Source: Synaphobranchus kaupii (lineage: Eukaryota > Chordata > Actinopteri > Anguilliformes > Synaphobranchidae). From it: 64,000 nucleotides of DNA. A program made the translations under genes and the position numbers. Under the pieces are notes generated by a model that saw nothing but the letters and a program-made list of their open reading frames with translations, did no database searches and was not told the origin of the DNA. The DNA lies in the NCBI GenBank assembly GCA_029718625.1, contig CM056395.1, forward strand, positions 27,550,161-27,614,160. The letters run 5' to 3'. This document shows positions 40,369-52,720 of the stretch, in pieces. How positions within the stretch are numbered: the first letter of the stretch is position 1; each line of letters opens with the position of its first letter.

Positions 40369-43300
40369 CTGAGGAAGATCAGCAGAGCGTGAGGAAGAGT
40401 ACCACCACTGAGGAAGATCAGCAGAGCGTGAGGAAGAGTACCACCACTGAGGAAGATCAGCAGAGCGTGAGGAAGAGTACCACCACTGAGGAAGATCAGC
40501 AGAGCGTGAGGAAGAGTACCACCACTGAGGAAGATCAGCAGAGGGTGAGGAAGAGCACCACCACTGAGGAAGATCAGCAGAGCGTGAGGAAGAGCACCAC
40601 CACTGAGGAAGATCAGCAGAGCGTGAGGAAGAGCACCACCACTGAGGAAGATCAGCAGAGGATGAGGAAGAGCACCACCACTGAGGAAGACCAGCAGACG
40701 TACATGAACCTTTCCTCTTAAAGAGTTCTTATAGTCTACATCATCAGCTGTTATCTGTACATCTTTAAGCCCCCAAGGGACATATCTATAACACTGAAGA
40801 GAAAGCCAAGCAGCTGAGTGCTAGATGGGGGAAATGTGTTCAAATTGTGGAAACTACTAACATCCATCGATTAGAACTAGTTTCAGAAGTAGAACCGTAG
40901 AACAGGTTTTTATTCATTTTTTAGTCAAATGCTTCTGTTGGCCAGTTTGTCTAATTAGGAGACATTTTACATCTTTCAACAGAATGCAAACTGACTAATG
41001 TAGGCTACATTATCTTTACAGAATACCCAAAAGAGTATTTACATGGCCTGTTTGTCAATAAACTGATGTACAAATATGTGACACAAATGAGATGTGCTTG
41101 GACTGTGGGCGATACTGTAATTTTCTGCCCTGTGCGCCAGCGAGATGCCATCATTTTCTATTTCCATCTGCTTTAGGTCATTATTTACGGTCACGTGACG
41201 CATAAAATCAGCTGGTACTGCAGCACATAACATGCTATTATTTCTGCTGTTTGTTCATGAGAAGAATCTGCGGAGAGGTATGAGCAGACAGCATTAAGGA
41301 TGAGAGAGGATCCTGCTAAGAAAACACAGACAACAGGATATCCTAAAATGGACACTGGATATTAAGCTATGCAACTGCACTAAAAGCCAGCCATGACTAT
41401 ACATAGAGGGTACACAGCCATGACTATACCTGTCTATACATAGAGGGTACACAGCCATGACTATACATGTCTATACATACAGGGTACACAGCCATGACTA
41501 TACATGTCTATACATAGAGGGTACACACACAGCCACCTCTTAACGCTGCCTTCTGTCTGAGATTTGGATTTTGAAATATGTTTTTAAATATTTTGCACTT
41601 CTCTATAATTTTTTGCATCTTCTCGATAATTTTTCAATTATGCTTCAATTTATTCCTGGAGGCTTGGAGAGGCATGAAATGTACTTCCTCCCTCAGTGAT
41701 TCCGTCCCAATATTCATCACTCCTCACCTCCTTTCCTCCACTTGTCTCCTCCCCGGAAGTATGCAAAACTGCCTGTACATTTCAAGTACAATTAGTTGCA
41801 TGTGCAGCATACAATGTACCTGACATTGCGGTTTGCGTCGAGACATTAATTAATATGTAACCATTAAGATGAAATCAGCGACATTAGATTATGACACAAA
41901 GATCAGTTTCCGGGGCACGGAGGAGAGGTGGTGGTAGTGGAGGCAAAGGAGGATGTACTGGGATGCACCCATACTTCCTCTCCAATAACCTATGACCCCA
42001 TCCTTCAGTAATAGATACTTCCTCTCCAATGACCTATGACCCCATCCTTCAGTAATAGATACTTCCTCTCCAATGACCTGTGACCCCGCCCTAATGAGTA
42101 CGTACTTCCACCTCCGATGACCATCAGGGCAATGGTGATGGGGGCCAGCTCACAGCTCTCCCCTGCTTTTTGGAAGAAGGTCTCCATGCAGTAACCAGGG
42201 GCGATACTCCCAGTGGGACAGAAGGCATCATTGGGGCACTGGATGGGGTTCACATCCGGACTCTGGGGTAGAGAGAGGGGGGTACGGGGCATTAGGGAAC
42301 TCTGGCTGGAGCCTCACTGAGCACAGAATTAGCGCCCCCCGTGTGCAAGTCTAACGAGTATTAACCCTAACAAGCCTGAACACTCAGAGAAGAGGAACAG
42401 TGCCTGCCACACTTCCAGAGCTAAACTCAAAACACAAAACTCATTCACAACCTTTCACCTTCAAAAGATCAGTACATTCAAAATCAAGCGCTTTTGGCGG
42501 TTTTTCAGGACTCGTGGGAGCAATGACAGGAAGCTAAAAGAACGCACACAGGAAGTGACACAACACTCTATTCCAGATCACTGTTAAGCAAATGAAAGTG
42601 ATCAACAGGTACTAGTCTAAAGGTATTAGAACTATTTTAGACAGTTTCTTACAACACTTTTAATTGGCTAGAAAACAGAGTGATTTGTAATGATACTTTG
42701 CTTCACGGATTGTGACCAAAAATGTGATTTTTCAATCTTTACAAATATGATTTGTAAAAATAAAGAAAATAGGAAAGTAGTGGTAGTGTTAGGGTAACGG
42801 TGGGGTACACACAGTAGTGATAGCATAGGGGTAATTGTATTGTATTCAGGGGCAATAATCATAGATCTGGGGTAACTTGTATTCATGGGGCAAAAGCAGC
42901 AATGCTGGGGTAACAATGGGGTACTCACTGGGCAGTAGTGATTCTCGGGGCAGATATTGCAGGATTCCTGCCCCCACCGGATCTGGTAGAAGCCACTGGT
43001 GCAGATCTGACACATCGTTTGGCGGGAAGCCTTGTGCATGCCTGTCGGGGGCAGAGATAATCAGCATCTGCCAATCAGATCAGCTCACTAACCGCCCAGC
43101 AACTGCCATCCTCAATACGGCCCAATCAGATCAGCTCACTAACCGCCCAGCAACTGCCATCCTCAATACGGCCCAATCAGATCAGCTCACTAACCGCCCA
43201 GCAACTGCCATCCTCAATACGGCCCAATCAGATCAGCTCACTAACCGCCCAGCAACTGCCATCCTCAATACGGCCCAATCAGATCAGCTCACTAACCGCC

Positions 43301-46300
43301 CAGCAACTGCCATCCTTAATACGGCCCAATCAGATCAGCTCACTAACCGCCCAGCAACTGCCATCCTCAATACGGCCCAATCAGATCAGCTCACTAACCG
43401 CCCAGCAACTGCCATCCTCAATACGGCCCAATCAGATCAGCTCACTAACCGCCCAGCAACTGCCATCCTCAATACGGCCCAATCAGATCAGCTCACTAAC
43501 CGCCCAGCAACTGCCATCCTCAATACGGCCCAATCAGATCAGCTCACTAACCGCCCAGCAACTGCCATCCTCAATACGGCCCAATCAGATCAGCTCACTA
43601 ACCGCCCAGCAACTGCCATCCTCAATACGGCCCAATCAGATCAGCTCACTAACCGCCCAGCAACGCCATCCTCAATACGGCCCAATCAGATCAGCTCACT
43701 AACCGCCCAGCAACGCCATCCACAATACGGCCCAATCAGATCAGCTCACTAACCGCCCAGCAACGCCATCCTCAATACGGCCCAATCAGATCAGCTCACT
43801 AACCGCCCAGCAACGCCATCCACAATACGGCCCAATCAGATCAGCTCACTAACCGCCCAGCAACTGCCATCCTCAATACGGCCCAATCAGATCAGCTCAC
43901 TAACCGCCCAGCAACTGCCATCCTCAATACGGCCCAATCAGATCAGCTCACTAACCGCCCAGCAACTGCCATCCTCAATACGGCCCAATCAGATCAGCTC
44001 ACTAACCGCCCAGCAACTGCCATCCTCAATACGGCCCAATCAGATCAGCTCACTAACCGCCCAGCAACTGCCATCCTCAATACGGCCCAATCAGATCAGC
44101 TCACTAACCGCCGAGAAACGCCATCCTCAATACGGCCCAATCAGATCAGCTCACTAACCGCCCAGCAACGCCATCCACAATACGGCCCAATCAGATCAGC
44201 TCACTAACCGCCCAGCAACTGCCATCCTCAATACGGCCCAATCAGATCAGCTCACTAACCGCCCAGCAACTGCCATCCTCAATACGGCCCAATCAGATCA
44301 GCTCACTAACCGCCCAGCAACGCCATCCTCAATACGGCCCAATCAGATCAGCTCACTAACCGCCCAGCAACTGCCATCCTCAATACGGCCCAATCAGATC
44401 AGCTCACTAACCGCCCAGCAACGCCATCCACAATACGGCCCAATCAGATCAGCTCAATAACCGCCCAGAAACTGCCATCCTCAATACGGCCCAATCAGAT
44501 CAGCTCACTAACCGCCCAGCAACTGCCATCCTCAATACGGCCCAATCAGATCAGCTCACTAACCGCCCAGCAACGCCATCCACAATACGGCCCAATCAGA
44601 TCAGCTCAATAACCGCCCAGAAACTGCCATCCTCAATACGGCCCAATCAGATCAGCTCACTAACCGCCCAGCAACGTCATCCTCAATACGGCCCAATGAA
44701 ATCAGCTCACTACCCGCCCAGCAACGCCATCCTCGATACGGCCCAATCAAATCAGCTCACTAACCACCCAGCAACGCCATCCTCAGTATGGCCCAATCAA
44801 ATCAGCTCACTAACCGCCCAGCAACGCCATCCTCAATACGGCCCAATCAGATCAGCTCACTAACCGCCCAGCAACACCATCCTCAATACGGCCCAATCAA
44901 ATCAGCTCACTAACCGCCCAGCAACGCCATCCTCAATACGGTCCAATCAGCTCACTAACCGCCCAGCGACGCCATCCTCAATACGGCTCAATCAGATCAG
45001 CTCACTAACCGCCCAGCAACGCCATCCTCGATACGGCCCAATCAAATCAGCTCACTAACCGCCCAGCAACGCCATCCTCAATACGGCCCAATCAGCTCAC
45101 TAACCGCCCAGCAACGCCATCCTCAATATGGCCCAATCAGATCAGCTCACTAACCGCCCAGCAACACCATCCTCAATACGGCCCAATCAAATCAGCTCAC
45201 TAACCGCCCAGCAACGCCATCCTCAATACGGTCCAATCAGCTCACTAACCGCCCAGCGACGCCATCCTCAATACGGCTCAATCAGATCAGCTCACTAACC
45301 GCCCAGCAACGCCATCCTCGATACGGCCCAATCAAATCAGCTCACTAACCGCCCAGCAACGCCATCCTCAATACGGCCCAATCAGCTCACTAACCGCCCA
45401 GCAACGCCATCCTCAATATGGCCCAATCAGATCAGCTCACTAACCGCCCAGCAACACCATCCTCAATACGGCCCAATCAAATCAGCTCACTAACCGCCCA
45501 GCAACGCCATCCTCAATACGGTCCAATCAGCTCACTAACCGCCCAGCGACGCCATCCTCAATACGGCTCAATCAGATCAGCTCACTAACCGCCCAGCAAC
45601 GCCATCCTCGATACGGCCCAATCAAATCAGCTCACTAACCGCCCAGCAACGCCATCCTCAATACGGCCCAATCAGCTCACTAACCGCCCAGCAACGCCAT
45701 CCTCAATATGGCCCAATCAGATCAGCTCACTAACCGCCCAACAACGCCATCCTCGATACGGCCCAATCAGATCAGCTCACTAACCGCCCAGCAACGCCAT
45801 CCTCGATACGGCCCAATCAGCTCACTAACCGCCCAATATCACCATCCTCAATACGGCCCAATCAAATCAGCTCACTAACCGCCTACATCGCCATCCTCAA
45901 TACGGCCCAATCAGCTCACTAACCGCCCAGCACTGCCATCCTCAATACAGCCCAATCAGATCACTAACCGCACAGCAACGCCATCCTCAATACGGCCCAA
46001 TCAGATCAGCTCACTAACCGCCCAGCAACGCCATCCACAATACGGCCCAATCAGATCAGCTCACTAACCGCCCAGCAACTGCCATCCTCAATACGGCCCA
46101 ATCAGATGAGCTCACTAACCGCCCAGCAACTGCCATCCTCAATACGGCCCAATCAGATCAGCTCACTAACCGCCCAGCAACGCCATCCTCAATACGGCCC
46201 AATCAGATCAGCTCACTAACCGCCCAGCAACTGCCATCCTCAATACGGCCCAATCAGATCAGCTCACTAACCGCCCAGCAACGCCATCCACAATACGGCC

Positions 46301-49300
46301 CAATCAGATCAGCTCAATAACCGCCCAGAAACTGCCATCCTCAATACGGCCCAATCAGATCAGCTCACTAACCGCCCAGCAACTGCCATCCTCAATACGG
46401 CCCAATCAGATCAGCTCACTAACCGCCCAGAAACTGCCATCCTCAATACGGCCCAATCAGATCAGCTCACTAACCGCCCAGCAACGTCATCCTCAATACG
46501 GCCCAATGAAATCAGCTCACTACCCGCCCAGCAACGCCATCCTCGATACGGCCCAATCAAATCAGCTCACTAACCGCCCAGCAACGCCATCCTCAGTATG
46601 GCCCAATCAAATCAGCTCACTAACCGCCCAGCAACGCCATCCTCAATACGGCCCAATCAGATCAGCTCACTAACCGCCCAGCAACACCATCCTCAATACG
46701 GCCCAATCAAATCAGCTCACTAACCGCCCAGCAACGCCATCCTCAATACGGTCCAATCAGCTCACTAACCGCCCAGCGACGCCATCCTCAATACGGCTCA
46801 ATCAGATCAGCTCACTAACCGCCCAGCAACGCCATCCTCGATACAGCCCAATCAAATCAGCTCACTAACCGCCCAGCAACGCCATCCTCAATACGGCCCA
46901 ATCAGCTCACTAACCGCCCAGCAACGCCATCCTCAATATGGCCCAATCAGATCAGCTCACTAACCGCCCAACAACGCCATCCTCGATACGGCCCAATCAG
47001 ATCAGCTCACTAACCGCCCAGCAACGCCATCCTCGATACGGCCCAATCAGCTCACTAACCGCCCAATATCACCATCCTCAATACGGCCCAATCAAATCAG
47101 CTCACTAACCGCCTACATCGCCATCCTCAATACGTCCCAATCAGCTCACTAACCGCCCAGCACTGCCATCCTCAATACAGCCCAATCAGATCACTAACCG
47201 CACAGCAACGCCATCCTCAATACGGCCCAATCAGATCAGCTCACTAACCGCCCAATATCGCCATCCTCAATACGGCCCAATCAAATCAGCTCACTGACTG
47301 CCCAAGATCACCATTCTCAATATGGCCCAATCAAATTAGGTCACTAAACTCCTTAAACAGAGAACGCACTGTGGCCTAAATTAAATTACATAACTTCCCT
47401 TATCGGAAATGCGTTAAGAAGCTGTCCTTGCACCAACCGTTCATCCAACTATAGACTTCCTGTTATCCCTGTAAAATAAATAGGCTTACAAGAAACAAAC
47501 ACAGAAGAAAACAAGAATTAAACACAAAAAGCCTCTTGTTTCAAAATGTTAAATCTTCAACAGCCCAGTGCAGGGAGGCATTTGACACGCAGAACAGCTG
47601 CTTAGAATGCGCTGAAGAGCAAACTGAATGTCCACAATGCACCATGTAACCAAGCGGCATGACAGGATATGACAAACAAGGCAAACCATGTGACCCCGCC
47701 AATCACCTCTGATTAGACCAGCTGGGAGGTGGGACTTGGAGCTATTCAATCTAAGCACAAATTGCTCTGCCCTTACAGGAAAGATTCACCCAAAACTGGA
47801 AAAACTACAATCTGCAGATGGCAAAACAAACACCCAATACAATTAGGCAAAAAAAATAAAAAATCCAAAAAACAATCCAGAAACACTTGTTCAAGAATAA
47901 AAAACAGTTACTCCTGCTAACATTTGCTATTCACATTTAAGGACAAAGCCCTTTGCTGTTAGATTGAATCTGCCACACGCCCTGCTGGGATTAAAGGGAT
48001 GAGTTGGGTGGTTACCTGGGCGACAAAGTGTACACTCTTTGGATGCGGCTTGTAAGGACTCCCTACCAGCAGGGCAGAGCTGGCACATGGGGCATCTAGA
48101 AGAACTGTAAGAAGGCAAGATCAATTAAGTCTCAAAGAGACGACAAACCCGCAATACAATTAAATTCCCCACTATTCTGCTCCCCAGAGCCCTGGGGGTT
48201 TATAGAAGTGCTTCTAAAAACGCTACTAATTCATATGGCATCCTACAGAGGGCTTTTACAGGGTGCGAAATTAGCCTGCTAAAACAGAGGCAGTGTCCTC
48301 TACACTGTTAGCTGGGGCACCTGACCACACAAGGCTAAAAATATGGACTTTTCCCTTTAAGCTGCAATTACCCAATTTGTCCCATGTTGGTTACAAAGCC
48401 TCCCATTTAAGAGGTTTCAAAAAACACACACACACACGCCCCTCATATATGTGACTCACTTGCAGAAAGTCCCCTGTGGACACGGCTCACAGGATGTGGC
48501 GTTTGGCCCAGTGGAGTAAAAACCTGTGGAAAAAACAGTGATAATGAGCCTTCAAACACTCATCCCTGTATACAAACACACCAGTGACAATGAGCCTTCA
48601 AACACTCATCCCCTGTATACAAACACACCAGTGACAATGAGCCTTCAAACACTCATCCCCTGTATACAAACACACCAGTGATAATGAGCCGTCAAACACT
48701 CAACCCCTGTATGCAAACACACCAGTGATAATGAGCCTTCACTCATCCCCTGTATACAAACACACCAGTGATAATGAGCCTTCAAACACTCATCCCCTGT
48801 ATACAAACACCAGTGATAATGAGCCTTCAAACACTCATCCCTGTATGCAAACACACCAGTGATGAGCCTTCAAACACTCATCCCCTGTATACAAACACAC
48901 CAGTGATAATGAGCCTTCAAATACTCATCCCCTTTACACAAACACACCAGTGATAATGAGCCTTCAAACACTCATCCCCTTTATACAAACACACCAGTGA
49001 TAATGAGCCTTCAAACACTCATCCCTGTATGCAAACACACCAGTGATGAGCCTTCAAACACTCATCCCTGTATGCAAACACACCAGTGATAATGAGCCTT
49101 CAAACACTCATCCTTGTATACAAACACACCAGTGACAATAAGCCTTCAAACACTCATCCCCTGTATACAAACACACCAGTGATAATGAGCCTTCAAACAC
49201 TCATCCCCTTTATACAAACACACCAGTGATAATGAGCCTTCAAACACTCATCCCCTGTATACAAACACACCAGTGATAATGAGCCTTCAAACACTCATCC

Positions 49301-52300
49301 CTGTATACAAACACACCAGTGACAATAAGCCTTCAAACACTCATCCCCTGTATACAAACACACCAGTGATAATGAGCCTTCAAACACTCATCCCCTGTAT
49401 ACAAACACACCAGTGATAATGAGCCTTCAAACACTCATCCCCTTTATACAAACACACCAGTGATAATGAGCCTTCAAACACTCATCCCTGTATGCAAACA
49501 CACCAGTGATAATGAGCCTTCAAACACTCATCCCTGTATGCAAACACAGCAGTGATAATGAGCCTTCAAACACTCATCCCTGTATGCAAACACACCAGTG
49601 ATAATGAGCCTTCAAACACTCATCCCCTGTATACAAACACACCAGTGATGAGCTTTCAAACACTCATCCCTGTATGCAAACACACCAGTGATGAGCCTTC
49701 AAACACTCATCCCTGTATGCAAACACACCAGTGATAATGAGCCTTTAAATACTCATCCCCTGTATACAAACACACCAGTGATAATGAGCCTTCAAACACT
49801 CATCCCCTGTATACAAACACACCAGTGATAATGAGCCTTTAAATACTCATCCCCTGTATACAAACACACCAGTGATAATGAGCCTTCAAACACTCATCCC
49901 CTGTATACAAACACACCAGTGATAATGAGCCTTCAAACACTCATCCCCTTTATACAAACACACCAGTGATAATGAGCCTCCAAACACTCATCCCTGTATG
50001 CAAACACACCAGTGATAATGAGCCTTCAAACACTCATCCCTGTATGCAAACACACCAGTGATAATGAGCCTTCAAACACTCATCCCTGTATACAAACACA
50101 CCAGTGACAATAAGCCTTCAAACACTCATCCCCTGTATACAAACACACCAGTGATAATGAGCCTTCAAACACTCATCCCCTGTATACAAACACACCAGTG
50201 ATAATGAGCCTTCAAACACTCATCCCCTTTATACAAACACACCAGTGATAATGAGCCTTCAAACACTCATCCCTGTATGCAAACACACCAGTGATAATGA
50301 GCCTTCAAACACTCATCCCTGTATGCAAACACACCAGTGATAATGAGCCTTCAAACACTCATCCCTGTATGCAAACACACCAGTGATAATGAGCCTTCAA
50401 ACACTCATCCCCTGTATACAAACACACCAGTGATGAGCTTTCAAACACTCATCCCTGTATGCAAACACACCAGTGATGAGCCTTCAAACACTCATCCCTG
50501 TATGCAAACACACCAGTGATAATGAGCCTTTAAATACTCATCCCCTGTATACAAACACACCAGTGATAATGAGCCTTCAAACACTCATCCCCTGTATACA
50601 AACACACCAGTGATAATGAGCCTTCAAACACTCATCCCCTTTATACAAACACACCAGTGATAATGAGCCTCCAAACACTCATCCCTGTATGCAAACACAC
50701 CAGTGATAATGAGCCTTCAAACACTCATCCCCTTTATACAAACACACCAGTGATAATGAGCCTTCAAACACTCATCCCCTGTATACAAACACACCAGTGA
50801 TGAGCTTTCAAACACTCATCCCTGTATGCAAACACACCAGTGATGAGCCTTCAAACACTCATCCTTGTATGCAAACACACCAGTGATAATGAGCCTTTAA
50901 ATACTCATCCCCTGTATACAAACACACCAGTGATAATGAGCCTTTAAATACTCATCCCCTGTATACAAACACACCAGTGATAATGAGCCTTCAAACACTC
51001 ATCCCCTGTATACAAACACACCAGTGATAATGAGCCTTCAAACACTCATCCCCTTTATACAAACACACCAGTGATAATGAGCCTTCAAACACTCATCCCC
51101 TTTATACAAACACACCAGTGATAATGAGCCTTCAAACACTCATCCCTGTATGCAAACACACCAGTGATAATGAGCCTTTAAATACTCATCCCCTGTATAC
51201 AAACACACCAGTGATAATGAGCCTTCAAACACTCATCCCCTGTATACAAACACACCAGTGATAATGAGCCTCCAAACACTCATCCCCTGTATACAAACAC
51301 ACCAGTGATAATGAGCCTTCAAACACTCAAATTCTTCAGTACAAATACACGCGACTTTTAAAAAAGTTAATTAGTGATCTTTAATCAAATCAGCCTCAAA
51401 CGTTGTGGCCTGAAATTACAGGTACTCAAGCTACAAGTGGGAGCTTTTTTCAAAGGGAAGGTGAGTTTCTGTACAAAGAATTTAACTCATTTAAAAATGA
51501 ACAATACCAACAGTTTGAAATTATGCATAAAATATAAAGCAATATGAATAAAGCCCTTCACAAATTAACATATTATACAAATGCGGGAATATTATTCTTA
51601 GTTCATGAACGATTATTGGACTAAAGCATTTAATTACTGGAATTGTTTCCAAGATTATCTTGAACAACACCGACAACATTTTGTGTTCACGGTTGAGTCA
51701 TGGCCACACTGATCAGCATGTGACATATCTATAATACATCTATATCTATAATACATAACTTAATGGAATGAAATAAGTAAGGGAATAGTGAAGAGAAACG
51801 CGCTCGACTGCATGTAATAATAACTAATATTAATATTAACTAAGACTGGGTGCTGAATCCTTCAAAAAGTACAGAAATCAGTAAGATCCAGGACAGCACT
51901 CCCATTGTGAATTTAAAATTTTGCACAAACGTTTTGGGCAAGAGGCCCTAATTCAGTATGCCTAAAGCCACACCTGTGTACACACCTGTGTTTTGTATGT
52001 TACTTTAGGCATACTGAATTAGGGCCTCTTGCCCAAAACGTTTGTGCAAAATTTTAAATTCACAATGGGAGTGCTGTCCTGGATTATTTTTTTTGATAAT
52101 GTAAATGTAATGTAAAAAAAGTAAATGAATAAAAAATATACTGTATATTTATTAGCGAAGACGAAAGAAAAAAAGGCTGATTAAAAAGTCACTCTGGAAT
52201 AACATCACTGATGCAGATCCTTAGCTTTTCAGGGCCTTGTGCAACTGACAGTCATATGATAGAAAATCATCAACAACTTGTTTTTCCTCACCAGTTTTGG

Positions 52301-52687
52301 AAAGATACTTAATTCTTTCCGTACTCAAGCAAGGGCTTGAATACGACATTTTCTTTGTCTCCATATTCGTACGAATAGTGGGAAATTCTGCACAGTCCCC
52401 GTTTTATATGCAATATGTTCTGCCTAAAGGTCTGTATGTATGCGCAATGAAAATTATTCCTTCAGGGGCAATAAAATGTAATTTTATCTTCAATAATTTG
52501 TCTTTAGCTGGGTGCAGGTGAGGCTATCTGGGTGCAGGTGAGGCTACGTGGGTACAGGTGAGGTTACCTGAGGAGCAGCTTCTGCAGGTCTCTGACCCGG
52601 TGCTGTTAGTGTAGGATCCTGGTGGGCAGGACTGGCACACAGGGCTACCTGTAATACTGAGAGAGGGAGAGTCCTGTGTGAATGTGA

Positions 52688-52720
<33 letters not shown>

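Noticed and set aside
42877..43752. 291-codon plus-strand open frame of 17-residue repeats
   Set aside because: It is the 51-bp satellite read in frame. It starts over exon 7 of the opposite-strand gene and ends when 50-bp units shift the frame.
43071..51330. Possible CRISPR array (regular 47-51-bp periodicity)
   Set aside because: There are no unique spacers: the whole period repeats. It lies in introns of a eukaryotic gene with no cas genes.
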